Of a stretch of DNA of 64,000 nucleotides, positions 6,842-15,563 are shown piece after piece. Position 1 is the stretch's first letter; every line of letters starts with the position of its first letter. The notes beneath the pieces are model-generated. The model had not been told where the DNA came from. It worked only from the letters and a program-made list of their open reading frames with translations, and searched no databases. This DNA is from Marivita sp030148515 (lineage in GTDB: Bacteria; Pseudomonadota; Alphaproteobacteria; Rhodobacterales; Rhodobacteraceae), in the NCBI RefSeq assembly GCF_048006345.1, contig NZ_CP180351.1, forward strand, positions 4,030,001-4,094,000, given 5' to 3'. The position numbers and the translations under genes are program-made.

Positions 6842-7930
6842 ATGGCGCTGGCACCTGACATCACCGATCTTCTGGCCCGCGCACGGGCGGATCTGCGCAT
6901 GGGTGTTCCGATTGTTCTGGGCAATGCGCACGGCCTTCTGGTGCTTGCGGTCGAGTCGCTGGGCACGGACAGGCTTCGGGATGTGATGGCTCTGGGCAGT
7001 GATGTCGATCTTGTGCTGACCGGGCGTCGTGCCGCAACGCTCAAGGCGCGGGCCTATGATGGCGATGTGGCGCGCGTGGTGCTGCCAAACGATGCAACGC
7101 TCCGCTGGGTGCAGGCGGTGGCCGATCCCGCCGACGATCTGTCGCATCCTATGAAAGGGCCGTTGGTGACTCGCCGCGAAGGCGATCCCACCCTGCACCG
7201 ACTGGCGGTCACGCTGGCCAAGTCTGCACGATTGCTGCCCGCAGTGATTGTTACGCCCTTGCCGGACGCCAAGGCGTTTGCGGCGGAACATCGGTTGACC
7301 TTGCTTGATCCGGCCGCTGCCGCGCCGCGTCTGGGCGCATCTGTTGTTTTTGACAGCGTGGTGTCCGCACGGGTGCCCCTGCGTGCGGCACAGAACGCAC
7401 GTCTGCATGTTTTCCGTCCCGAGGACGGTTCGGAAGAGCATTACGTGATCGAGATCGGACGTCCGGACCGCGCCAAACCGGTGCTGTCGCGCCTGCACTC
7501 GGCCTGCTTTACCGGTGATCTTCTGGGCAGCCTGAAATGCGATTGCGGTCCGCAGCTGAACGGTGCCTTGGCGGCGATGGGGGCTGAAGGCGAAGGTGTC
7601 CTGCTGTACCTGAACCAGGAAGGGCGGGGGATCGGGCTTGCCAACAAGATGCGCGCCTATGCGTTGCAGGATCAGGGGTTCGACACGGTCGAAGCCAACC
7701 ATCGCCTTGGGTTCGAAGATGATGAACGGGATTTCCGCATCGGCGCCGAATTGCTGCGCAAGCTTGGGTTCAACTCTGTTCGGCTGATGACGAACAACCC
7801 GGCCAAGATTGCGATGATGGAAAAGCAGGGCATCACCGTGGCTGAACGCGTGCCTCTGAAGGTTGGGGAAAACCCACACAACACAGAATACCTCGCCACC
7901 AAGGCGCGCAAGTCGGGGCACCTTCTGTGA
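6842..7930 (+). CDS. ribA: GTP cyclohydrolase II with N-terminal extension
   Basis: Converts GTP to 2,5-diamino-6-ribosylamino-pyrimidinone phosphate, the first step of riboflavin synthesis. The catalytic domain occupies about residues 185-362: zinc ligands Cys 222, Cys 233 and Cys 235 (SACFTGDLLGSLKCDCG), then LNQEGRGIGLANK (258-270) and the closing NPHNTEYLATKARKSGHLL. The first 180 residues are extra compared with E. coli RibA (about 200 aa) and sit where bifunctional RibBA has its DHBP synthase domain, but I do not see DHBP synthase active-site motifs. First gene of an overlapping four-gene unit. Confidence 0.93.
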   Translation: MALAPDITDLLARARADLRMGVPIVLGNAHGLLVLAVESLGTDRLRDVMALGSDVDLVLTGRRAATLKARAYDGDVARVVLPNDATLRWVQAVADPADDLSHPMKGPLVTRREGDPTLHRLAVTLAKSARLLPAVIVTPLPDAKAFAAEHRLTLLDPAAAAPRLGASVVFDSVVSARVPLRAAQNARLHVFRPEDGSEEHYVIEIGRPDRAKPVLSRLHSACFTGDLLGSLKCDCGPQLNGALAAMGAEGEGVLLYLNQEGRGIGLANKMRAYALQDQGFDTVEANHRLGFEDDERDFRIGAELLRKLGFNSVRLMTNNPAKIAMMEKQGITVAERVPLKVGENPHNTEYLATKARKSGHLL

Positions 7931-8433
7931 CGCCGCGCGACATGGTTTTGACCCGGCAGGGTTTACGCTTCATGGGCCGCATGTGGCCCTGTACCATCGG
8001 CAAAGGCGGTATCCGAGCTGAGAAACGCGAGGGCGATGGTGGCACCCCGGTCGGTGTGCATCGCATTGTCGGGCTGCTGTACCGCCCGGACCGAATGGCG
8101 CGGCCAACCGATTGGGCCGTGCCGATCCGACCCGGCGATCTCTGGTCAGACGACCCGACCCACGAAGATTACAACCTCATGGTTCGCGCGCCGTATCCCT
8201 ACAGCCATGAAACCCTGCGGCGGGGCGACAGGCTTTATGATCTTGTCCTTCTGACTGATTGGAACTGGCCGCGTGCCGAAAAGGGCCGGGGCTCTGCCAT
8301 CTTTCTGCACCGCTGGCGCAGGCCGGGCTATCCCACCGAAGGCTGCGTGGCGTTTCGTCCGGATCACCTGCACCGGATCGCCGGTCTGATCCGCCACGAG
8401 ACAAGGCTGATCGTTCCCGAGGCATTGACCTGA
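7927..8433 (+). CDS. L,D-transpeptidase (YkuD) family protein
   Basis: A 168-aa protein with the YkuD signature: His 128 in AIFLHRW and catalytic Cys 140 in YPTEGCVAF, the form in which TEGC replaces the common SHGC. Family members form 3-3 crosslinks or attach lipoproteins to peptidoglycan. Unusually, no signal peptide or membrane segment is visible, so its route to the periplasm is unclear. The start is GTG at 7927, overlapping the ribA stop (GTGA); an ATG 15 nt later is an alternative. Probably cotranscribed with ribA. Confidence 0.85.
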   Translation: MTPRDMVLTRQGLRFMGRMWPCTIGKGGIRAEKREGDGGTPVGVHRIVGLLYRPDRMARPTDWAVPIRPGDLWSDDPTHEDYNLMVRAPYPYSHETLRRGDRLYDLVLLTDWNWPRAEKGRGSAIFLHRWRRPGYPTEGCVAFRPDHLHRIAGLIRHETRLIVPEALT

Positions 8434-8458
8434 GCCGCACGGCATTACATCCGGTGAC

Positions 8459-9040
8459 ATGACCGTTCAGGACCGTCTTTCAAACTGCACCCTGTGCGCA
8501 GACCGCTTTGCCGCGACAGCGACGCGGCACCGCCCCAAACCCGTGGTCTGGTTTCGCCCCGGCGCGCGGCTGCTCATCTGTTCACAAGCGCCGGGCATGC
8601 GCGCGCATACCAGCCGGATCCCATTCGATGATCCCTCTGGTGACCGATTGCGGGACTGGCTGGGGCTGGACCGGACCGCGTTTTATGATCAAAGCCGTGT
8701 CGCCATCGTACCCATGGGCTTTTGCTTTCCGGGATATGATGCGGCTGGCTCGGACCTGCCGCCGCCCGCTGTGTGCCGCCAGACATGGCATGCGGAAGTG
8801 CTGGACCTCGTAGGCCACGTGCCGTTCAAGCTGGTCGTCGGAGGCTATGCGCACAAATATCATCTGCGCACCAAGACCGGGGTGACAGAGACCGTGCGCA
8901 AATGGCGCGACCATTGGCCGTCGGTTCTGCCCTTGCCGCACCCAAGCTGGCGCAATACCGCTTGGCTGAAGAAAAACCCGTGGTTCGAGGCCGAGGTCCT
9001 GCCTGCCTTGCGGACCCGGGTGCAAGAGGTGATGGGATGA
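8459..9040 (+). CDS. Uracil-DNA glycosylase superfamily protein
   Basis: A 193-aa protein with uracil-DNA-glycosylase fold motifs: CSQAPG (41-46), FDDPSGDRLRDWLG (56-69) and LPHPSWRN (159-166), the last supplying the His-Pro-Ser loop. An N-terminal CTLC (Cys 10, Cys 13) recalls the [4Fe-4S] ligands of family 4 enzymes, but a clear second cysteine pair is not obvious. The usual GEAPG is SQAPG here, so substrate range cannot be read from sequence. It likely removes damaged bases. It overlaps the SseB gene by 4 nt. Confidence 0.75.
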   Translation: MTVQDRLSNCTLCADRFAATATRHRPKPVVWFRPGARLLICSQAPGMRAHTSRIPFDDPSGDRLRDWLGLDRTAFYDQSRVAIVPMGFCFPGYDAAGSDLPPPAVCRQTWHAEVLDLVGHVPFKLVVGGYAHKYHLRTKTGVTETVRKWRDHWPSVLPLPHPSWRNTAWLKKNPWFEAEVLPALRTRVQEVMG

Positions 9041-9828
9041 CTTTGCAAACTCCGCTCGACCACGCACATGCCGCGATGGAGGCCGATCCCGAAGCGGACG
9101 CACCGCGCCTGCGGTTCTATGACCGACTGGCCGAGGCGGAGTTGTTTCTCATGCTGGCGCGCGAGGCTGAAGGCGATCAGGCAGAACCCGAATTGTTCGA
9201 TCTGGGGGACGCACGGTTTGTACTGGTCTTCGACACCGAAGACCGTCTGGGCGATTTCGCCGGGCGCGTCGTGCCCTATGCGGCGCTGTCCGGGCGCTCG
9301 ATTGTCGGGATGCTGGCCGGGCAGGGCATTGGTATTGCCTTGAACCCGGAGGTCGCGCCTTCGTCGATCCTGTTGCCGTCCGAGGCCGTGGATTGGTTGG
9401 CCGAGACCGTTGCACAAGGCCCGTCCGAAACCGAAGCGAGGCCAGAGGAGCTTCGCGCGCCGGGGGCTTTGCCGGATGGGCTGCTCGAAGCGATTGACGC
9501 CAAGTTGCGTACAGCCGCCGGTTTGGCGCGGCGCGGGTACCTGGCCGAGGTGGTCTATGACACCGGTGTCCGGGGACATCTGATCGGCTTTACCGGTGCA
9601 GTCCCGGGGGCGGAAAGCGCATTGGCGCGGGCCATCCAGGAAGCGCTGGTGTTCTCGGGGTTGGAGGCTGCGGCGCTGGACGTGGTGTTCCTGCGCGACA
9701 GCGATCCGGTCACAGCCCAATTGGCGCGGGTCGGGTTGCGGTTCGATCTGCCAGAACCCGAAGCGCCTGCCCGCGTGGAGCGGATCGCGCCGGGCAGCGA
9801 TGCGGAGAAACCTCCGATCCTGCGGTGA
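9037..9828 (+). CDS. SseB family protein
   Basis: A 263-aa protein with an SseB N-terminal-type domain: RLRFYDRLAEAELFLML, ARFVLVFDTEDRL and GIALNPEVAPSSILLP are typical. In E. coli SseB affects rhodanese-like activity and serine tolerance; for this homologue the role is unknown. The start is the ATG overlapping the preceding stop (ATGA); a longer in-frame start at 8773 would lie within the glycosylase gene. Last gene of the ribA unit, followed by tandem palindromes. Confidence 0.8.
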   Translation: MTLQTPLDHAHAAMEADPEADAPRLRFYDRLAEAELFLMLAREAEGDQAEPELFDLGDARFVLVFDTEDRLGDFAGRVVPYAALSGRSIVGMLAGQGIGIALNPEVAPSSILLPSEAVDWLAETVAQGPSETEARPEELRAPGALPDGLLEAIDAKLRTAAGLARRGYLAEVVYDTGVRGHLIGFTGAVPGAESALARAIQEALVFSGLEAAALDVVFLRDSDPVTAQLARVGLRFDLPEPEAPARVERIAPGSDAEKPPILR

Positions 9829-9874
9829 GCAAACTCCGTCTGCGGAGTTTGCAAAACTGACGGGTCAGTTTTGC
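9829..9874. repeat. Two tandem overlapping palindromes
   Basis: Palindrome 1: GCAAACTCCG/CGGAGTTTGC with TCTG loop (9829-9852). Palindrome 2: GCAAAACTGA/TCAGTTTTGC with CGGG loop (9851-9874). They share two bases and their centres are 22 bp apart. They start right after the SseB stop and run into the last codons of the convergent peptidase gene, whose TGA is part of an arm. Probable bidirectional terminator or mRNA end protector. Confidence 0.75.
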
Positions 9875-10872
9875 CCGAGCGCCTGTCGAAAGGTCGGCAG
9901 GGCGTCGTCGTCGCTTGGCGTGGCTTCCCAGATCGCGCGCGCGATGGCGCGGGCCATGCAGACCGCCGCGTAGTGGCCCAGCAGCGGCATCACTTCGTCC
10001 GAAGGCGGACCGCGCCGCGCCGTGCTGGACGCGAAGATCAGATCACCATCATAGGGTGTGTGTGCCGGAACCAAAGCCCGTGCGAACCCGTCATGAGCCG
10101 CTGTGGCCAAACGTTTGCAGGCGGCTTTGTCCAATCGGGCATCCGTTGCGACCACACCGATGGTGGTATTGCCATGTTTTGCCATCGCAGTGGTTTTACG
10201 GCTGGGCAGCAGGGCTTGGAGGTTTGCCGTCGGATCAGGACCAAGCCCGCCAAATTCCTTGCCAATCTCGAACGGCGCGGCCCAGAAGTGCTTGCCGCTT
10301 GGCGTGGTCGCGCTCCCCAAGGCATTGACCACGACCAATGCGCCTATGGTGGTGCCGTCAGGCAAGACCAGTGAGGCCGAGCCCAACCCACCCTTGTGCT
10401 GGGCATCCGTCGCCCCTGTGCCTGCGCCAGCTGTGCCAAGGGCAAAGTCGTGGGCGATATTGCCCAGCGCATCCACACCAAGTGCCGGGTATGGATTTTC
10501 GGCCCAAGCCTTCTGCCCGTTGTTCAGCAGGTCGAAAATGATCGCCGCCGGAACAATCGGCACGCGTGCAGAATGCACCTGAAACCCGCGCCCCTGTTGC
10601 GCCAGCGCATCCATCAACCCCTGCGCTGCCGCGAGACCGAACGCCGACCCACCCGACAACACAATCGCATCGACGCCGGGAACGGTCTTGTCCGGCTCCA
10701 AGAGGTCGGTGTCCCGGGTGCCCGGCGCGCCGCCCATCACGGCATAGCTGGTGGTCATGGGGCCGTCTTCTGACAACAAGACAGTTGTTCCCGACTTCAG
10801 GTTGTCGTCCTTTGCGTTTCCAACGGCAAGGCCAGCAACATCGGTGATCAGGTTGCGCTTGCCGGGCGTCAT
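9865..10872 (-). CDS. P1 (S58) family peptidase
   Basis: A 335-aa member of the DmpA/NylC-like autoprocessing aminopeptidase family. Typical segments are NLITDVAGLAVGNA at the N-terminus, GTTVLL, VDAIVLSGGSAFGLAAAQG (about residues 67-85), GTGATDAQHKGGLGSAS, GALVVVNALGSA and AHTPYDGDLIFASST. Family members cleave themselves into alpha and beta chains and act on small amides or D-amino peptides; the substrate here is unknown. No signal peptide, so cytoplasmic. It stands alone, convergent with the ribA unit. Confidence 0.9.
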   Translation of the reverse strand: MTPGKRNLITDVAGLAVGNAKDDNLKSGTTVLLSEDGPMTTSYAVMGGAPGTRDTDLLEPDKTVPGVDAIVLSGGSAFGLAAAQGLMDALAQQGRGFQVHSARVPIVPAAIIFDLLNNGQKAWAENPYPALGVDALGNIAHDFALGTAGAGTGATDAQHKGGLGSASLVLPDGTTIGALVVVNALGSATTPSGKHFWAAPFEIGKEFGGLGPDPTANLQALLPSRKTTAMAKHGNTTIGVVATDARLDKAACKRLATAAHDGFARALVPAHTPYDGDLIFASSTARRGPPSDEVMPLLGHYAAVCMARAIARAIWEATPSDDDALPTFRQALGQN

Positions 10873-10901
10873 TTCAGCGCTCCGCGTGCGGCTGCGTTGG
10901 A

Positions 10902-10953
10902 GTGAGGGGCCAGCCCCTCACACTCCCCGAAGTATTTGTGAACCAGAGAAGAG
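10902..10953. repeat. Rhodobacteraceae-type intergenic hairpin plus GAAGTATTT tail
   Basis: GTGAGGGGC/GCCCCTCAC (10902-10910, 10913-10921) forms a perfect 9-bp stem and is followed by ACTCCCCGAAGTATTTGTG and AACCAGAGAAG. From memory, this combination (GC-rich hairpin, CCCCGGAGTATTT, then a purine-rich tail) recurs between genes in this family of bacteria. It lies between the peptidase start and the SDR stop, where it could end transcription or be a small dispersed repeat. Confidence 0.45.
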
Positions 10954-10957
10954 CGGG

Positions 10958-11698
10958 TCAAATGCAACGGCCCCCGTCCACTTCCATGCAGACGCCAGTG
11001 ATCATGCTGGCTTCATCCGAGCACAGGAACGCGGCCGCATTGCCAAGGTCTTCGGGCTGCGAAAAGCGGCCAAGCGGGATCGTGGACAGGAACTTGGCGC
11101 GGATTTCGGGTGTGTCCTCTCCCATGAAGCTTTTGAGCAGCGGCGTTTCCCCCGCCACCGGGTTGAGGGCGTTGACGCGGATGCCCATGGGGGCGAGTTC
11201 GACGGCCATGGTACGGGTGGCGGTGATCATCCAGCCTTTTGAGGCGTTGTACCAGTTGAGGCGTGGGCGCGGTGACACACCTGCGGTTGAGGCGATGTTG
11301 AGGATGTTTCCCGATCCGCGATGCTTGAAATGCGGGACCAGACTGCGGGCGCCCAGATAGACGGATTTGCAGTTCACGGCGAAGACCCGGTCGAAATCTT
11401 CTTCGGTAATGTCTTCCATCGCTCCGGGCAGATGGGTCACACCAGCGTTGTTCACCATGATGTCGACATGGCCCAACGTCTTGATCGCGGTTTCAATCAT
11501 GTCGGCCACTTGATCGCCGTTTGATACGTCGGCGGTGTGTGCGACGCCGCCGATCTCGGCTGCGACGGTTTTGGCGGCGTCCGTGTTCAGGTCGACGACC
11601 ATCACATTTGCGCCTTCGGCAGCGAATTTGCGGGCAATGCCCGCGCCAAATCCGGAGGCCGCCCCGGTGACGATGGCGGTTTTGCCTTTGAGCCTCAT
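10958..11698 (-). CDS. SDR family oxidoreductase
   Basis: A 246-aa classical short-chain dehydrogenase. Cofactor loop TGAASGFG (11-18), NNAG (83-86), catalytic Ser 137, Tyr 150 and Lys 154 (YNASK), and an Asp 36 in VVDLNTD that favours NAD(H). The closest named types are 3-oxoacyl-ACP reductase-like and alcohol dehydrogenase-like SDRs; the substrate cannot be read from sequence. It lies 13 bp after the aldehyde dehydrogenase gene, as the last gene of the ABC transporter operon, so it may act on the imported compound together with that enzyme. Confidence 0.88.
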   Translation of the reverse strand: MRLKGKTAIVTGAASGFGAGIARKFAAEGANVMVVDLNTDAAKTVAAEIGGVAHTADVSNGDQVADMIETAIKTLGHVDIMVNNAGVTHLPGAMEDITEEDFDRVFAVNCKSVYLGARSLVPHFKHRGSGNILNIASTAGVSPRPRLNWYNASKGWMITATRTMAVELAPMGIRVNALNPVAGETPLLKSFMGEDTPEIRAKFLSTIPLGRFSQPEDLGNAAAFLCSDEASMITGVCMEVDGGRCI

Positions 11699-11711
11699 GG
11701 TGTTCCTCCCC

Positions 11712-13157
11712 TTAGCCGTGTTTCGCTGCGACAGTTTTCAGGGTCGAGAAGCCATACAACGCCTCGAACCCTTTTTCACGGCCATGACCGGACTTGCCGA
11801 CACCGCCAAAGGGCAGTTCCACCCCGCCACCCGCACCGTAATTGTTGAGGAAAACCTGCCCGGTTTTCAGCGCTTTGGCCAGTCGCATCTGCCGCGCGCC
11901 GTTCTCTGTCCAGACGCCCGCGACCAAGCCGTAAATGGTGCCGTTCGCGATCTTGACTGCTTCATCCTCGGTGTCGAAGGGGATCAGCACCTGCACCGGG
12001 CCGAAAAGCTCGTCCTGTGCGAGCGGGTGATCCGGTGGGACGGGGCCGTATAGGCGGGGTTGAACATAGGCCCCATCGGGCGGCAGGTCCTTTGGCATCG
12101 GTGTTTCGGCGATGCACGGCACGTCGTGGGCGGCTTCAAGCAGGGTCTCGAAGCGCGCTTTCTGCCTGGTCGAGATCAGTGGGCCGATATCGGGGTCGCT
12201 GCTGGCGGGGCCGATGATCTTGGCGCGGTAAGCCTCGGCCATGCGGGTCGCCACCGTTTCGTAGATAATGCGTTGGATCAGGATGCGCGACGCGGCGGAG
12301 CAGGTCTGACCAGCGTTCTGGAGGCCTGCATTGACAAGGAAGGGCAAGGCCGCATTGAGATCGGCATCGGAGAACACGATCTGCGGGGATTTGCCGCCGA
12401 GTTCCAGCGTGACCGGCACCACGTTTTCAGCGGCGAACTTTTGGATGGTTTTGCCGGTCTGGACCGATCCGGTAAAGCTCAGATGGTGAACGCCGGGATG
12501 ACGGGCGAGTGCTGCACCCGCCTCGGACCCGAGGCCGGGCACGACGTTCAATGCGCCATCTGGAAAGCCCGCCTCTTTGGCGAGATGGGCAAACATGAGG
12601 GCTGTCAGGCAGGCATCCTCGGCAGGTTTCAGAACGCAGGCGTTGCCCATGGCGAGAGCGGCACCAACCGACCGGCCGATGATCTGCATCGGGTAATTCC
12701 AGGGCACGATATGGCCCGTCACCCCGTGCGGTTCGCGGAGGGTGTAAACGGTGTAGCCGTCGAGATAGGGGATGGTTTCGCCATGCACCTTATCGGCCGC
12801 GCCACCATAGAATTCGCAGTAGCGCGCAAGGGCGATGGCATCGGCACGGGCCTGGGTCACGGGTTTGCCAACGTCGAGGGTTTCCAGCGTCGTCAAAAGA
12901 TCTGTGTGCTCCAACACAAGCTGGCCCAGTCGCGTCAGGCACCGTCCCCGCTCCAGCGCACTCATCCTGCCCCATGCGCCGTCCAACGCAGATTGGGCTG
13001 CGGCGGCCGCGGCATCCACATCTGCTTCGCTGCTGCGCGCGATCTGGCACAGCGTGCTGCCGTCAGACGGATTGACCAGAGGCAACGTGTCGGTGGTGGC
13101 GCGCCATGTGCCGCCGATCAGGACATGGCTGGGATCAAAGGGCAGGGTGGGGAGCAT
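11712..13157 (-). CDS. Aldehyde dehydrogenase family protein
   Basis: A 481-aa NAD(P)-dependent aldehyde dehydrogenase. Visible are PWNYPMQ (152-158), the cofactor motif FTGSVQTGK (228-236), the general base Glu 252 in LELGGKSP and the nucleophile Cys 286 in NAGQTCSAAS. The family oxidises aldehydes to acids; betaine aldehyde-, aminobutyraldehyde- and similar dehydrogenases look alike at this level. Its 5' end overlaps the ABC ATPase gene by 23 bp, showing operon membership and likely coupled translation. Confidence 0.93.
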   Translation of the reverse strand: MLPTLPFDPSHVLIGGTWRATTDTLPLVNPSDGSTLCQIARSSEADVDAAAAAAQSALDGAWGRMSALERGRCLTRLGQLVLEHTDLLTTLETLDVGKPVTQARADAIALARYCEFYGGAADKVHGETIPYLDGYTVYTLREPHGVTGHIVPWNYPMQIIGRSVGAALAMGNACVLKPAEDACLTALMFAHLAKEAGFPDGALNVVPGLGSEAGAALARHPGVHHLSFTGSVQTGKTIQKFAAENVVPVTLELGGKSPQIVFSDADLNAALPFLVNAGLQNAGQTCSAASRILIQRIIYETVATRMAEAYRAKIIGPASSDPDIGPLISTRQKARFETLLEAAHDVPCIAETPMPKDLPPDGAYVQPRLYGPVPPDHPLAQDELFGPVQVLIPFDTEDEAVKIANGTIYGLVAGVWTENGARQMRLAKALKTGQVFLNNYGAGGGVELPFGGVGKSGHGREKGFEALYGFSTLKTVAAKHG

Positions 13158-14751
13158 CTTGGACCTCTGGGAAGGGGGAAAGCTGTGGGGCGGCGTTCAT
13201 CAATTCGCGCGTATAGGGGTGGTCGGGTGCTGCGAAGATGTCGGCGGTCGGCCGGTCCTCGACGATTTCTCCTGCGCGCATGACCATCACGCGGTCTGTG
13301 ATGGAGCGTACGACGCTCAGGTCATGGCTGATGAAAAGATAGGTGAGACCATAGGCGCGGCTGAGGTCTGCCATCAGATCAAGGATCTGTGCCCGCACCC
13401 GCACGTCAAGGGCCGAGACCGCCTCGTCAAAGACGATCAGGTCCGGCTTGATGATCAGTGCGCGGGCTATGGCGATGCGTTGACGCTGTCCGCCGGAGAA
13501 GGCGTGGATGTGTCTTTCCGCATCCTCGGGCTTTAGCCCGACGGCGGTCAGGGCTTCGGCAATCGCCGCATCACGTGCCGCACCCCGGGGCGGGTCAGGC
13601 AGCAGATGGAAGGGTTCGGTGATAAGGCGCGACACGCGGTGGCGGGGGTTGAAGCTGCCGTAAGGGTCTTGAAACACCACCTGCATCTTGCGCCGTACTG
13701 TGAGGTTTGGATGACCGTCCTGCCAGACCGGGTCATCGTCGAGAGTGATCTCTCCCGCCTGTACCGGTTCCAGCCCAAGGATCGCGCGAGTGAGGGTGGA
13801 CTTGCCGCAGCCGGATTCGCCCACGAGGCCGACACGTTCGCCACGCCGTATCTCGAAGCTGACGTTCTTCACTGCGCGGAACGTTGGTCGTGTGCTGAAG
13901 AGCGATGTGCGGGGGAGAGGGTAGTCGCGGCTGACGTTCCTGACCGAGAGAAGCGGAGCATCGGCTTTGGCATTACCCAGATCGGCCTGATGACGCGACG
14001 CCTCGAACAAGGCCCTCGTGTAGGGATGGCGCATCTCGCGCAGGACCTCGGCAGTCGGGCCTGCCTCAACGATCTCGCCATTGCGCATGACGTTGAGGGT
14101 GTCGGCCATGTCGCTCACCACAGCCAGATCATGCGTGATCATCATCAGCGCCATACCATCTTCCTTGACCAGCCGCTTGAGCAGGTCGAGGATTTGCGCC
14201 TGAGTGGTGACATCAAGAGCGGTTGTCGGCTCGTCCGCGATCAGCAGGCGCGGGCGCAGGGCGATGGCCATGGCGATGACGACGCGCTGGCGCTGTCCGC
14301 CGCTGAGTTCATGCGGGTAGCGGGACAAGGGAAACCTGTCAGGCGGCAGGCCCACGCGGGCAAGGACCTCGCGGGCGCGCTCTTCCGCCTTATCAGGCGG
14401 CATCGCTTTATGGATGAGGATGGTTTCCATCACCTGTGCGCCGATGGTCTGCACCGGGTTGAGCGCCGTCATCGGTTCCTGAAACACCATGCCGATCTCG
14501 CGCCCGCGCAGGTCGCACATCTGCGGTTCGGCCAGAGACAACAGGTCTGCGCCATCAAAGATGATGCTACCGGTTATGGTCGCGCCTTTCGGCAAGAGGC
14601 CCATGGTTGCAAAGGCGGTCATGGATTTCCCTGACCCGCTTTCGCCGGTCAGTGCGGTGATCTCACCTGTCGCGATCTTCAGCGAAATGCCATGCAGGAT
14701 CGGTGTGCCATGGATCGCAAGTGACAGGTTTTCGATGTTCAAAAAACTCAT
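13135..14751 (-). CDS. Oligopeptide-type ABC transporter, fused double ATPase
   Basis: A 538-aa protein carrying two complete ABC domains, equal to DppD plus DppF fused. Domain 1: Walker A GESGSGKS near residue 36, signature LSGGQRQRV near 149. Domain 2: Walker A GESGCGKS near residue 314, signature FSGGQRQRI near 429. It energises import through the two permeases encoded upstream, whose genes overlap by 4 nt. No periplasmic binding-protein gene lies in the operon, so the substrate is undefined (peptides, nickel, glutathione or other small solutes are possible). Confidence 0.93.
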   Translation of the reverse strand: MSFLNIENLSLAIHGTPILHGISLKIATGEITALTGESGSGKSMTAFATMGLLPKGATITGSIIFDGADLLSLAEPQMCDLRGREIGMVFQEPMTALNPVQTIGAQVMETILIHKAMPPDKAEERAREVLARVGLPPDRFPLSRYPHELSGGQRQRVVIAMAIALRPRLLIADEPTTALDVTTQAQILDLLKRLVKEDGMALMMITHDLAVVSDMADTLNVMRNGEIVEAGPTAEVLREMRHPYTRALFEASRHQADLGNAKADAPLLSVRNVSRDYPLPRTSLFSTRPTFRAVKNVSFEIRRGERVGLVGESGCGKSTLTRAILGLEPVQAGEITLDDDPVWQDGHPNLTVRRKMQVVFQDPYGSFNPRHRVSRLITEPFHLLPDPPRGAARDAAIAEALTAVGLKPEDAERHIHAFSGGQRQRIAIARALIIKPDLIVFDEAVSALDVRVRAQILDLMADLSRAYGLTYLFISHDLSVVRSITDRVMVMRAGEIVEDRPTADIFAAPDHPYTRELMNAAPQLSPFPEVQDAPHPAL

Positions 14752-15563
14752 GCGCGGACGACCTTGAGGCGCGGGTCCAGCGCGTCGCGCAATCCGTCAC
14801 CCAAGAGGTTGAGCCCCAGCACCATCGCGACAATGGTCAGTCCGGGGATCAGCGCCACATGGGGGGCCAGCGACACCATGGTCTGCGCATCGGCGAGCAT
14901 CCGTCCCCAGCTTGGGATTGGGGGCTGCGCGCCAAGGCCGACATAGCTCAGGCCCGCTTCGGCCAAGATACCAAGACTGAACTGGATGGTGCCCTGCACG
15001 ATCAGCAGGTTCGCCACGTTGGGCAGGATGTGCTCGACGCTGATGCGGGTGCGCGTCTTGCCCGCGACCTGTGCGGCCATGATGAACTCGCGCTTCCACA
15101 GGCTGAGCGCGGCGCCGCGCGTGATGCGGGCGAAGACCGGAATGTTGAAGATGCCGATGGCGATGATTGCGTTGGTGGCGGAGGGGCCAAACACGGCGGT
15201 GATCAGGATGGCAATGACCAGCGACGGGAACGCGAAGATCAGGTCATTCATGCGCATGATCACCTCGTCCAGCATCCCGCCACGTCGCGCGGCGGCGGCC
15301 AGGCCCAAGGGGACGCCAAGGCCCATTCCGATGCCCACCGCGACCAGCGCCACCGCAATGGAGGTGCGCGCGCCCACCATCAACATCGACAGAATGTCCC
15401 GCCCGAAATGGTCGGTGCCCAACAGGTTGTCGGCGCTGGGCGGTTTGAGGCGGTTCGCAATATTCATCGCCTCGACGGTGTCCGGGGTCCAGACAAAAGA
15501 CAGAAAGGCCGCGATCACGAAGACCCCGGTCAAAAGACCGCCAAGGATCAGGTTGCGGCTCAT
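14748..15563 (-). CDS. ABC transporter permease, DppC type
   Basis: A 271-aa inner-membrane permease. The DppC hallmarks are present: an N-terminal helix, LLGTDHFGRDILS (about residues 48-60), and the EAA loop around GAALSLWKREFIMAAQVAGK (about 149-168), followed by LIVQGTIQFSLGILAEAGLSYVGLG and PSWGRML. It pairs with the DppB-type permease encoded immediately upstream (4-nt overlap). Confidence 0.93.
   Translation of the reverse strand: MSRNLILGGLLTGVFVIAAFLSFVWTPDTVEAMNIANRLKPPSADNLLGTDHFGRDILSMLMVGARTSIAVALVAVGIGMGLGVPLGLAAAARRGGMLDEVIMRMNDLIFAFPSLVIAILITAVFGPSATNAIIAIGIFNIPVFARITRGAALSLWKREFIMAAQVAGKTRTRISVEHILPNVANLLIVQGTIQFSLGILAEAGLSYVGLGAQPPIPSWGRMLADAQTMVSLAPHVALIPGLTIVAMVLGLNLLGDGLRDALDPRLKVVRA

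Noticed and set aside
9865..9874. Simple intrinsic terminator for the SseB operon
   Set aside because: The stems there lack an adjacent T-run on either strand, so they are recorded as palindromic repeats.
12060..13283. 407-aa plus-strand ORF opposite the aldehyde dehydrogenase
   Set aside because: Antisense shadow with Gly/Arg/His-rich composition.
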